Origin: Clavelina lepadiformis
Taxonomy: Eukaryota; Chordata; Ascidiacea; Aplousobranchia; Clavelinidae
Direction: 5' to 3'
Length of the DNA: 64,000 nucleotides
Assembly: GCF_947623445.1 (NCBI RefSeq)
Contig: NC_135242.1
Coordinates: forward strand, 18,662,001-18,726,000
Numbering within the stretch: the stretch's first letter is position 1; each line of letters begins with the position of its first letter. The translations under genes and the position numbers were made by a program. The notes under the pieces are model-generated. The model did not search any database, was not told the DNA's origin, and worked only from the letters and a program-made list of their open reading frames with translations. Of the stretch, positions 14,201 to 27,100 are shown in pieces.

Positions 14201-16606
14201 CGCGTGTTTGACTTGCAGGCGATGTTGGAACTTCTTTGTTGGAGCGCTGAGCTTTATCTGAACTTTGGCCCGCGTTCGTGAACAGATAGAAAGACTCTTT
14301 TGTAGGTTTCGAGTGGCGTGAACCGTTTGACCGTGCTGGCTTCCTTTCAAAATCGAAATGAGGCATTTTATGATTTTTGGCCGGCGAATCTGGAAAATAT
14401 TCACTTTCTTGATTAATTATCCGAAGGAGGTCATAATTGATTGCAGCCTCTGTGATATACAAAACTGACAATTGGTTTTCCTACAAAAATTCTGTTCTTT
14501 CATTTATACATCGATAAACGCCAGTGCAATATACTGTAATATAATGCAGTATACTATAACATACTGTAATATAATATCCGGTTGGGTAACTAAACATCAA
14601 AGCAGGAGTACGAATATTTAAAGGTGTGTTTTTGACGTTACTTTGTGTTAATGTATCGCGGTCACCTATAACTAAATTTAAAACAAACTATACCTTCAGT
14701 TTTTACTTTACATATACAGTGAGTAGTTTATTCATGATTAAGATTATTTTTGACTTACATGCGCGATTATTAGGGGCACTTTCCGAGTGAACGGATCCTT
14801 GGGTCGCCTCCTGACTTATGTCATATCCGATGTATTCGCGCAGCCGTTTGCGACGTAATTCTGCGCTGGTGGATAACTGAAACCTGCGAAAAATGGAAGC
14901 GTTTCAAATCTGTAAAATTTATCAAACGATAGTAACACAGAATAACATTGCCTTTGCCGTAGCTTTGTTTTGCCAACACCCGTATTTGTCTTTATGCGGT
15001 ATAAATTTATTGCATACACTATGAAGCAGCTATACATCAACCATCAACTATCACTTAATCACTCTGTAAATGTAAAACTTACTCTCTTATTGGAAAGTCC
15101 TTGCTGTTTTGAGCTTGCTGAACTCTTACAGACTGTTTTCGAGCTCTAATTTCATTATTAAACTGAATATCGGCAGTGGCTGCGATGAGAATGGGCTTCG
15201 GGGAACGATCTATGGCTGGCGGATGTCTGCGCAATAGCGTCTCGTGGTGGTGAATCGGTGATTGAATGTGATGACGTCGATCAAGCGGCGGGTGTTTATC
15301 ATGGGATTGATGAGCAGAAGCTGGAAAAGAAATAAAATATGCCAACTTAAATGAAATTGGTCGACGAAGGAAAATAAGAATTCTATCTTGTCTTTTTTAC
15401 TTTACTGTTAAGCCACTTCATACTTACCAAGTTTAAGCTTGTATATAAGTGCTGTGGACAGATCGCGTGCCAGGGGGCTATAGTTGTTTCCGATGGAATC
15501 ACTAGAAAAATAATGTGAAAGTTAAACAAAAGAAAAGTATTATGCTAAACTCTGTTTTAGAGGATGTTAGCAACAACGACCCATGCCCATAAACAATTAG
15601 AAAGTAAATCATTTTAAAGTCGTATGTATATATGTAGTGTTTTTCATTTAGTCTATCATCATAACTTTTGGTGTTTCTAAATAAGTTATTTCTTTTTTTG
15701 GAATGGTGTAAATGTAACAAGTTTATTTTCTACAATTATTTTTACGTCTTTGTTACCTGACCCGGCGATAGTGCTTGTGCTCTTTAAAAGGGACGGCATT
15801 TGTCCGCGGTCCTTGGAGCAAAACTTTAGGTCTTTCGCTGTACGAATGCTGAAAAAGACATTGTGGATCTAACAACACATCAATTATGAAAAGTGTCGTT
15901 TTATTATTTTCAAACGTCTGTTTTATGGAAAACATACCATGATATAGAAAAATTTAAGTCATAAATACCGAAAAAGCATTCCACAATATTTGATACTACA
16001 TAGCCTACTGGAGGCATAGTAGCTATCTGCGGTGTTTACTAATTTACTGCACTAGTTATGGCGTAACAATGTTAGGTTAATATCCTTTGGAGCAGAAGGA
16101 ACAAGTAAATGTACAGTATATCTAGAAATAAATTTTAATTTGCAAAGGCTGGAGTAACTCAGAATCTTCAAAATGGATTGTCCCTAATACGAAGTAAGTC
16201 TTGAAAGCAAATACGCAAACAGTAAAGTTAAAAGCATGCTTAAACTTGCTAATAACACGGGCATTCTTCCCATGAAAAATCGCAGAAATTGTTGTAAAAC
16301 AATCGGAGCAAACAATAAACCAAATTATAAAATAAGCTCCAAATTTTATCGATTTTAATGTGGGTAAACATCGATGAGCTGGAGAACGATATTTAACTAA
16401 ATATGAAGTAAAATCTAAACCATGGACAGATTGAATGCGGCGGCTAAAAGCGAGAACATGTTAAGTCACGCATGGGAAGAACATAAACCAAACATCAACT
16501 GTGTTTACGATACCTGCGGTGCATCCAATGCTGGCAGATGCTGGATAACAGACGGCCTCCTTCCCGGATTAGCTTGATCAATGTCGGAAGACGATGGAAT
16601 TTCCAT
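5232..16606 (-). CDS. Inner-arm axonemal dynein heavy chain, N-terminal 1717 residues
   Basis: Thirty-two exons keep phase from an ATG at 16606: 16606-16514, 15848-15757, 15501-15428, 15320-15083, 14883-14759, 14464-14193, 13583-13352, 13094-12917, 12838-12728, 12643-12505, 12302-12198, 12122-11992, 11883-11685, 11469-11348, 11213-11132, 11048-10956, 10879-10719, 10615-10408, 10280-10147, 10058-9858, 9711-9516, 9344-9150, 9012-8824, 8675-8547, 8349-8149, 8007-7882, 7795-7623, 7553-7325, 6943-6791, 6396-6255, 6115-5917 and 5460-5232. Residues 1-434 are polar and probably disordered. Then come the stem and linker ([19 protein letters not shown]) and AAA1 with Walker A GPAGTGKT (about 1657-1664) and Walker B FDEFN (about 1708-1712). 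The AAA1 sequence fits the monomeric inner-arm group (DNAH3/7/12), closest from memory to DNAH3. Such proteins normally have ~4000 residues; AAA2-AAA6, stalk and C-terminus are absent here. A donor follows the last exon, so the gene either continues past a long intron or is cut off. Confidence 0.9.
14520..14580. repeat. Short AT-rich tandem repeat in a dynein intron
   Basis: Several degenerate copies of a unit like atactgtaatataatg lie in the intron between the fifth and sixth dynein exons. A simple-sequence expansion; no function visible. Confidence 0.5.
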
Positions 16607-19600
16607 AGCACAGTTAATTTACTTCATGTGATTTGTTCACAGTTAATACACTTCACTTCACATACTTATAAAGAATTACTGTATAATTTTCAGCTTAGGG
16701 CTGTAACAGCAACGATACTCTGACAAAGTAAAGATTAATTATTTGTCTTACGGAGATTAAATCGTATTTATTAGTAGTGATAATACTAAGGCTATAGCTT
16801 CTCCTCCTTAGATCCAAACTATAACATCCATAAACTTTATTTTATTTGGTTTAACTCAGTGCAGCAAAAAAAATTTCACCCAAGTACAAATCTAACATTT
16901 TGTTGTTACAAAACTCTTCATAAAAGTTATGGCATTTCCAGTAATTTCACGATTTGCAGATATGCCAGACTACTGTAGCCTATATATCTCCTGTCCTGTT
17001 GAACTCATGTGTTTAAACGTTTCGAAAATATTTTTCTTTTCGAGAAACTCTTGCTAAACCGTGTAACGTTTAAGGTTTAAGGGCTGACGACAATCAAGCA
17101 AACGCACACGAGCAGACTATTTAACCGTTGATGGATTTACTGAATGACACCCAACCCCCGGACAAACGTTGAATTGAATATTGACATATTGTTTTTGTAA
17201 GCCAACGTTCGTTCACGGATCGCGAAAAGACCAAATAGATCCTTGAAAATAAAGAAATTTTTCAGACAAAGGCTTTTGTGGTCAATAGGTTTGTTGGTTT
17301 TACACATTAATAGGCACAAAGAGAATATTGGCCAGAAAGTCTGTTTCAGCGGACTACAATTATGAGGGAAAGCTCGTAAAATAAACATTAATTGTTAGCG
17401 GAGTGCCTTAAGGACAAAAACGGTTCAAATTTTAACGAATTTCTGTCGTCTATAGTTCTGATTATTCTAGAAAAATAAAACATTTTAAAATAGTTTTTCA
17501 AGAAATTAGCGCGTGGACCACGTCATACGGTTCAAGTTCTACATTGATAGGAAGTGACATTGGTGTAAACAATGTTCGATAAGCATAAAATCGTGTTGTT
17601 TCTAGGACTGATATCTAGACGACAGAAAAGTTATTATTTACAGTTGCATTGCATTTACTTCATAATACTTTCAAACGAATAAGTTCAAACCTGTCAACGT
17701 GAACGTATTTTATATTCGAGAAACACTACAAGCACAACCCAAGCTTTGCAAGCAGCGTATTGTGATAAACAGTTTGAAAACGAATTTAAATGAACAAACG
17801 TACAACGAAATTGTACGACACGAAACTATGTGTCGGTTAGATAAAATAAATTTAACACAAAAGTTAACCAAATCCTTCAGATCAACTGGCTAAGCCTACT
17901 CTTTTCCTCAAAACCTGATTTCAAACTATATTAGCCCCCTACCACGTTTTCTTGCCTAAGCAAGATACTGACTCTTTTCTTTTCCAATATTCAAACGTTT
18001 TCCGAATCCATCACAAAAACCAAAGCAAAGTAACAGAATGTATATAGTCTTCATTCTCTGGGTATTCAAGCTTAGTTTTAAACGCGAGAAGCCTCCTAAT
18101 ATATTAAAACCTGACGAAACTTAATTGGCGTTTGCAAATCATCGTGTGGCAGTAAATTTCAACGCAACTTTCGTTGAGATGAGATGTTGATGATTTATAC
18201 AGTTTTAGATGAGCCTTACACTTTAACCTCCCTTACCGCAATGTGAGAGCGCCTAATTTCCCAACTGATCGCTACTCCTGCATCAGGGCTACACTTGGGA
18301 GTTCCCCAGTAAAATATGAGCAATTTTTGACTTTTACTTAAAAGGTAAGCAACTGGGCAAAGCAAACCCTGTTTGACTCACGGTCAATTCTTTTAGCGAC
18401 AACAGCAAATTGTTGAAAAAAAAAATCAAACGTGCCTAAGTTCTTGCACGTAAATTTGGACTTGTTAAGATTCCAAATTTCCGTGCTACTTGTCAGGTCG
18501 TGTGACGTTCGTCCTTCTCTGCATTCAGATACAAAAGAACTATATTTGTACAAAACGCTTATCAAAACAAAATGTCTTACAACAAATAGCATATCCGCGT
18601 CAATCTCGCTAGCTGGTTACCGGCTAATATAACTACAGAAAAGTGTTTTTATAACAACCCTGTGGTACAATACATTGCTGCGGTCAGTTGCATTTCAAAA
18701 CCCAGTCAAAGCCGGTATGAATTTGTATATTTATAAAAAGGCGTTTTAGGAAACCGTCCAAACACTATTCAAACCGCCAAATATTTATACAAAACCTTTC
18801 CGTTAAGTTGATAAAATTGAAACCGATGCTGTATATTCTATGAAACGGTCAGTAAAGTAAAAAAAAAACATGAGAAATACAATCACAGAGGCGATAAAGG
18901 GCTGTGAATTGATCAGTATTCGTTGGAAATGGCAATATGTCATACTTCTGTGTCTGAACAAAATAACACTTTCTTGCGATGGAAACCAGCCTAAAGAAAA
19001 ATTCAAAACTCTTACATTTGCCAACTCCTGTAAAACCGCATCAATCATTGTATGAATGTTTGAAACCGCGAGAACGAAGTTTGCTTCGTCGTTGCTGGCA
19101 TCTTGATGCTGGTTTGTAGAGTACTTGACACGGTTAGAGTGTTTTCCTCAACCCACACTTTTTAAATGGAAACCGCGAACCTTTCACGAACACAACGTGT
19201 GATACACTCCCGCCCATTTATAACCACAAATGTACGTCCAGTTATAGGAAATGTGCATATTTTTAAGCCATACACTTGTACAGGTTAACCGGCCAACTAC
19301 TACGTATTAACACGAAATGGCGGACGCAAACGCAAGTAATAAAGTTCCCTAAGGCCAGATTGACAAATTTAACTAAAGTTATTTTTCACAAGAACACTCT
19401 GGCATTCACAAGGTATGTGTAACGTGTAAAACACAATTATGTTTGATTTGTTTTAGCAATAAATCTTGGTTTTAGTAGAAAGTGCACCAAAACTCGGTAC
19501 CTGGCACGGCCTTTCTGCTCCGGCGTTGCTTTACATCCACGATCGCCCTGAGGGTTTCTTTCACGAGCCGGCCATTCTGACAACTTCTGGTTTCATGGCT

Positions 19601-22600
19601 ACCACATTGCTTTGCACTACATATTTACTTACTTTGAGCACGAAGCTTGGAATCCTTTTTGATGCTTTTTTTAACACGCGACGATATTGAAAAGCTAAAA
19701 ACTGCTGCCTTGACTTTTGTGAACTTCAGAGATATGGAGCTGGAACTAAATCAAGCGAACCAAAATTTTTTTTTCACAAAACAGCTTTCCACATTATGCG
19801 ACTGCTGACACAAATTGGATTTCAGGTTTAGTGTTAACTTTTATGAATAATGAGCGCTGGTTTATATGTTTATGATGCCAACGGGCAAAGAACTCTTTAA
19901 CACAAAAAACAAACGAAAAGCTATTTTGATCTATGATCAAATTCTAAGATAACCTTACCTTCATTGAATGATGGTACGTTGTACCAACTAACCAACGTTA
20001 GTATGCAACTACAACAACTACAAAAGAAGTTTTCGAAACTTAAGTTGGACCGCGATTTGTGACTATTATACCGCATAATGCAGATTTCTCACTTAAAACT
20101 CCTCAAACACATCAGACCTACCGCGTGTTACCAGTTATTCCTGAAACATGAAGAAAAAAGGTCTGAAACTGACTGACCCTTTGATATATTCAATGCACTG
20201 TGCTTACTTTCAATTTTTATTTGGTCTGTGTTAAATTAACAAGTTCAAATAAATAACTCAACACTCACACGGAATTCACCGCAAACAACAGAAACAAAGA
20301 TCCCTGATAAATGTCTACGAACGACTTTGCTCCAAGCTTACTTGGCTCATATATACTAAAGAAAAAATGTTGCTAACGATCATCCAACTACACCAAACAT
20401 TCCACAAAATTAGACGCTCTGAATAAGGTTTTACTTGTGATTACTAGCCTACCATACGCTTAAAATATATCTACGTCAATTTTTAAACTAATCGACGTCA
20501 AACTGTCAGCAAATATTAGCTTTAGCTTATTCCAACACCAATAACTTATCGGTAAATCTTGTTTATTGCTTCTTCACTTATAAAGCACTCATGTGTCGTT
20601 GAAGTGGTTAGTTTCAGTGGTTAGCAACAGAGATTTTTCAAGTAACACACATATCTTTACATGACCAGTGTGCCGATGCTTAAACTCGTTTTTGGCGTTT
20701 TCGAAACCTACCTTAGATGAACTTCACATGTGAATTGCTATTGCTATACATAACTGGTCGTTGCTACCTATGACTACTGTGACTAAAACAGTGAATAGGA
20801 GAACATGCTTTTTATATCTTAGAAACGATAAAAACGTTTAGGCCTACTACGTGTCAAGAATAGGTAGCCATGGAATCAATATTTACATAATGATAAGGCT
20901 AACTACGCTGCATTAAAATTAATCAAATTTCCAGAAGCACGATCGCAATGTAAGACCCGTTTGATGTGATGAAAAAAGTCAACCAACAATTCACTTGTCG
21001 AACCAGATAGTAATAACCTGTCATCTTACTTTTGATAAATATCATCCATTTGTTATATCTGCCACTGACATAATGTCGTCCCAGCGTACAAACACAAATT
21101 TCTCTTTAGCACTTTGAGAATGCTACAAAAATTTTCTGCTGTTAAAAGAAGTTAAAAATCTTGCTCAAAAACTGTTTAATACTCTTTCTTTAAATCTTCT
21201 GAAAATGATCTGCTTTTTTACAAAAAAAAAGTCATTGAAAGTTCCGAAATAAAATTTGTTTCACTTTGTGCCTTTTGCTGTTCACTGCCTTATTCAATTT
21301 AAACTACAGTCACTTATTCACTTCATAATGATACAGCTTATTAGCCTAAACCGCATATCTACCAGTTGACAAACGATATAAAGTATGTTTCATATTTGTC
21401 AGCGAAAAGTCACCCCTACTACATCTACAGTCACGACAACACTTAGAAATCCTCTTAGAAGTGCTCCAAAACGGTGACATCATCAATTATTCGGATACCG
21501 GGAAGTTGAATAGTTTTGGGAAACTTTTGTAGTGGTTACCACGTTTGCTGTTTAATTAATCACGTTTCCGTTTAATTCTGCTTTTGTCACGAGTAGGTTG
21601 AAAATCACGTGAGATGAAAACAAAGTGCTTGTCTAAACGAACATTCTAAACAACATCAAAAAAAATTTTTCTGCTCTTGCTTCCCTGTCCTATTTCTGTC
21701 CGGTTATATTACTCTCGTTTGCAGATTTACTGAATACGTACAGCAGCAGTAGAAATCAAACAAACCCGGGGGAGAGATTTGAATGGATTTACGTTCGTTG
21801 GGCAGAGCGAATAGATGTTTTCTTTCTGTCCGGTTTGCACATAAATAGAGTCATTTTATCCAGACTTTACACAAAATAAAACCATTCCAATGTTAGCCAA
21901 TGATGCACGACGGCACAGTCCACAACTTAACTATTGAACGTTTATCGCGGTTTAGGTCTTGAGAAAAAACTGTACAGTTGAAAGTTTACGTAAACAATAA
22001 AATGCGTATAATATGAACTAAAATACAAAAGTTATTACATATCTGACAACTACATTAAAATCGTCTGCGGCACTAACACTATTTAACAAATATTCGCAAC
22101 AAAAGAAAAATGTTCATGAATGGGCCCAACCCGCAAACTTATACAGACTTTTAATAAAATGGGTTAATAAAGGGTTGGTTAAGTTTGTTTAAGTTTAACC
22201 TGACGTAACATGACAAAGCAAACGAAGTGGAAGTAAATTTATAATTTTCTCAACCTATTGTAAGACGACAAGGAACCTTTCCGGAAACAGATAATTGCTA
22301 AGGTCCGTTTATTAAGAAGTTTTCCGTTCTATATAGTAAAGATATGATGATTTATTCACTTGAAGAGAACGGTTAGGGAAGTTTTAGTTTCTTCATTCGC
22401 CTTAAATGTCTATTGTCCTGCATTACTTCAGTATTACCTGCGTGCAACTACGTAAAATAGTCTAGAAATGTTCTGAGTAAGAACTTTATCATTCTAAAAC
22501 TATCCACTTTCGTCTTGTGAATATTTTTTCAGCAATTATGGTATGAAATGTGATACAAATAGGCCTAGTCGGTTGACTACTTATCGCACGCAAGGTAAAA

Positions 22601-24160
22601 CATTCATACGTAATTGGAAACACTTTATTTGGATAAGACATGTAATCAGCCTTACACAATAATAATTACAAGTAGATTAGTCAAAAAAGATCACCACGCA
22701 ACGAATAATGTCGTTTGATGCAATACGCAGGTTACCAAAATATTCACGGAAATGTTATGACAATGGCACGCTCACCCTTTCAAAACTATCCCCAAAAACA
22801 ATCTGAAATAACCGACACTTAAAAACTTGAAATCGATCAAACTGATTACTTTTTAAGTAAACAGCAAAAAATGAAAGATTAGGGCGAGGTACAAAAGCAA
22901 ATTTGTAAAGATCAGCGAGATCAAATTCAATAGACCTGTGAGCCCTTCATTCAATCGAACGCAAATCACTGCCTTGAATACAACATTATTTGCCTAAATG
23001 TAGGGGTGGGTTTTCAATATGAAGCTTTTATTCGCTCCACAAGAATTACCGTTAGTTTCGCCAAATCCCGTTGGTCACTTCGTTTATACTTCGGAAAACT
23101 GTTAAAAAGCTTTAGTCATTCACCACCGGGACTTACGTTGATCTTTGCTATTGTCATCTTTGCTTTCCGAGCCATATGCCTTGATAATAACCGACCAAAA
23201 TTAGCACATCCTCGATTTTGTATTTCGAGTTAAATGCACAAGAGGTATGAAAACCAACTTCATGAAAAAAAGGTTTGTAAAAAAACACTGATAAGACGGC
23301 ATATAAATAACATATTTAAACTGAAGGTGTTTCATGCAATATATCAATAACAAACAACAGAGTATGAGCTGCAATGGTAATATATTGAGTTAATATCTAA
23401 CATCTATTTATGGTGGAGTAAAATTATCCAATTTTAGTCCAACATTTATAATTAACAACCAAGTTTGATGTTGCGAATGACAATAATACCTTGAGCTTTC
23501 TAACATCGCAACGGAGTAACCTTGCATTTAAGAATTTGCAGGCAAGGGCATAGTATTTAAAGAATTAAATTCTTCTTGAAAAAAAGCTCTGCTCTTAACA
23601 TAAACGCACCGGACAAATACGACTTTACACCTGATGTAGCGTGAATGCAACCAAGAAACAAGTAAACGAATATCTCACACAGTGTCTGTACTGGCATCGG
23701 CAATCACCAAATATTTTAAGTTTGAAGCAAGAGCAATGCTATGAAAATATAAAAATATTTTCCGATGCTACATGAAAAATGTTGCGGCAGCAATATAAAA
23801 ATTGCACGTTTTGAATTACTTTTCTACACTAAAGCTAAACTGCAAACGTGGAAGAGTAGTTTAAACGAACAGACACAACGATTTGTCTTAAACGGCAAGC
23901 AACAGCGTAATAGGTAAGCAGCTTCCAACAAAATAACCGACAGTGCGATTTAAATGAAGTGTTGTAGTTCTACTAATGGTCTTCGGCAGTGAGATAACCA
24001 ATCAACAACGCGATCAAGCCATGCAGTGATGAAAGAGTTGTGAAAAAAGTGACAAAATCAAATTGAAAGTTACAAAGCTAATATAAAGGTAAATGAAATG
24101 CTTCGTGTTTTAGTTGTGTTATGAGGAATATCGGCAAGAAACTAAAGTATCAAAGATAAA
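16607..24160. other. 7.5-kb gene-poor region upstream of the dynein gene
   Basis: Lies between the dynein start (16606) and the stop of the TQT-motif gene (24161), both on the minus strand. Only short open frames occur, none with recognisable protein features. It should contain the dynein promoter and the 3' end of the TQT gene. A less AT-rich patch at about 19480-19690 stands out; on the minus strand it includes a small exon-like piece (acceptor near 19695, strong GTAAGT donor near 19630) that could not be extended into a gene. Confidence 0.5.
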
Positions 24161-27100
24161 TCATACGACTTGTGTTATACTTGACGAAACATCATTCTTA
24201 GATGGTTGCAAATTGGCATCGTCTTCGACTTTACTGTCTAAGAACTCGTCAGTGGAGCTTCTTCTTAATTCGGATTTTTCATTCTGACGTAGTTCCTTAA
24301 AAACTGCGTTGGATTGTTCAACTGCAGTGCTGTGGTGTGTGAGCTGCACCTCTAAGACAGAGATTTCACTTCTGCAAATCAAAACCTGTGCCACAAATCG
24401 TTTATAGCTGTCTTTTTTACACATTTCCCAAATAATTATTATCAAGGAGTTCCTAGCAATACCACACGTCCAAAACATAACTGCAAGCATCGAACAGTGA
24501 AGATGTCTGAATACTGAAAACAAAAAGCAGAGTTATTTTCTACCTTAAGTTCTTGAGAAGATCTTCGATCTCACTGACTGAAGAAGACTGCTCATCTTCA
24601 GCTCTAGTCACACCTGCAAGTCGAAAACAACGGAAAGACTTTAACACAGCAGATGCAAGCCAAATATTTTGCACAATACAAACAGCAGCTACAACTCGAG
24701 TTAGATACAACTGTAACACGCCAGAACTCGTAGTAACAGAGCGGCAGCATTTATAAGGTTATCTCACCACTCTCTGTGCTTTGCTCAGCAGATGTACTGG
24801 CAATCCATGAAAGAGACCTGAGATTTGCCTGGAGTTTGCGTGCGCGATGTTGGTACCTGAGCTTCTCACGACGACAAATCTCCAATTGTTGTGTCGTGTT
24901 GGTGAATTTGATCTACCGAGAATTTTAGTTTCATGAATTAAAATAGAAGTCATAGCCATCAAGCACAGTGACATGTAACAACAACAAAGTGAAGTAAAAT
25001 ATCTGAACAAAGTTTTTAAAACATATTCGCCAACATGGAACACGATATGCCTGACAATAATATAACACCTGTAATTTATCCATGCTCTTCCGTAGTCTTC
25101 CATTCACATCCAGAAGGGACTTTATCCTCTCATTTAGCTCCTTCAACTTCCGGTTGAACTGCATCCGATCCGCCATTCCTGATCTTTTCATCTTGTCAAC
25201 TTCCGCTTGTTGCAATTTCTTTAACTGTTGAAGTTTCATCTGTAGATATGACATAAACCATAATAATCGTAAATTGCTGTATTAGATCGAATAAGGAAGT
25301 ATACAAAGTTGCTTAATAACTGAAAACAATAATCACCAATACACTAAATGTTTCATACCTCTAGTGCACTAAATTTTTGCCCATTAGACTCTGCCACATC
25401 TTTCCAGTGGTTAATTTCTTCCTGCAATCGGCCATTGCATTCATCTTTCATAGTATTGATAGAGCTGTGATCTCCGTCATTCAGTGAATTCTTCATTTTG
25501 CGTTCTCTCATTGGGGGATTCTCTTGAAACTTTGTCCTCATTAATTCAAGTTCAATCTGCAGGGATTTTATTTGTTCCTGGTGCAATATTGATTGTTTCT
25601 CGGCTTGTCCCAGTTTTTCTTTCAGTAATTTAACAGTTTTCTTGTATGCTTTTAATTTGGCACCGTGGCTTGAATTGAGTTTATCCACAACATCTTTTGC
25701 ACTGGGTAATGGTGGCAACCAGGTAAAGGCACTGTTTGTTTCATTTGTTTGAGAAAATTTACTGACCTTGATAACATGATTGACAGGTAACGATGTTGGC
25801 AACATAGCAGGTAAATCTGGTGCACAGTCTGTTGTAAGCTGAGGTGCACAACTGCGTTTGCAATTTTCACAAATATATTTAACATCATATTGTGAGTCAG
25901 TTTGTGATGAATTGGATGATGACATCTCAACTTTTTCAGCTAAATTTGAGGACGGGGATTTTGTTTCCTGATAGTACTCACTTTGCGTCCATGTATCAAC
26001 CAACGTTCTAGATGTTCTTTGAGACGGAGAACTATGAGCTGGTAATGGCTCTATTTGGGAGGTAAATTCTGTCTGGGAGGAGGTTGTATCAAATGGACGT
26101 CCATCCACAGATATTTGTAAATAGTTTCTGTTTGTGGTATGATGAAAGGGACTGGCATCTTCAGAACATAGGTGGGTGGGAATGATGCAGTTTTCTGGAG
26201 GTGGAGAAATATTACAACGAGCACTGGAAGACATAGCTAGCTCATCATCGTGACAGGTTTGCGTTGAAGACTCTCTGACAGACAGCTGAGGCTGAAACAT
26301 AAAATTACTGCCACAATCACCTACTCCTGGCACAGGTTCTGGACATCGCAAGTTATCTGTTTGAGTAAATGAGTCTTCTGCCTGAATCTGATTTACATTT
26401 GAAATATTAGCTTCCCATGATGAATCTGTCTGTGACAAACACGACTTGAAACTGCATTCTGATAAGAGTAAAGAAGTATCAAAATTGTGACTAATCTCTT
26501 GTGCATCATGATCAGTTTGAGTTGATGACTCCATGTGTTTAACGTCAGAATGAAAAGGTCTTCTATCAGTTTGAGTTGATGACTCCATGTGTTTAACGTC
26601 AGAATGAAAAGGTCTTCTATCAGTTTGAGTTGATGACTCCATGTGTTTAACGTCAGGATGTAAAGGTCTTCTATCTGTTTGAGTAAAGGCGATACACAAT
26701 TCAACATCATCTGGATAAGAAAACTCAGTTTGAATACAAGCAGAGGTTTTTAAAACCTGACTTCTGACTGATCTGTGATCTGCAGAGCATACAAGTTCAG
26801 CTTCATGATCAGTTTGAGTTGATGACTCTAAATATATATCACTAGAATGAGAAGGTATTACAAGATTATCACACGTTTGTGTAGAACTGACACATAATTC
26901 AATGTTTTTTGGGTAAAAGAATTCAGTTTGGCAACAAGTGGAAATTAGTGGAGCCCGACACTCATGTGATGTATTGGCTGAGAACACTGGTTCAGTATCA
27001 TGGTCGGTCTGAGTAAATGCCTCCATGAAGTTGGCATATGAAGATACAATGAAAACATTCTGATCAGTCTGTGTGGAACCAGAGCTCATTTCAACATTTT

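Noticed and set aside
19466-19690. 74-codon plus-strand frame
   Set aside because: No recognisable features and no splice context; kept only as a base-composition observation.
23006-23233. 75-codon plus-strand frame in the gene desert
   Set aside because: Only a weak hydrophobic patch, no family similarity and no supporting splice sites.
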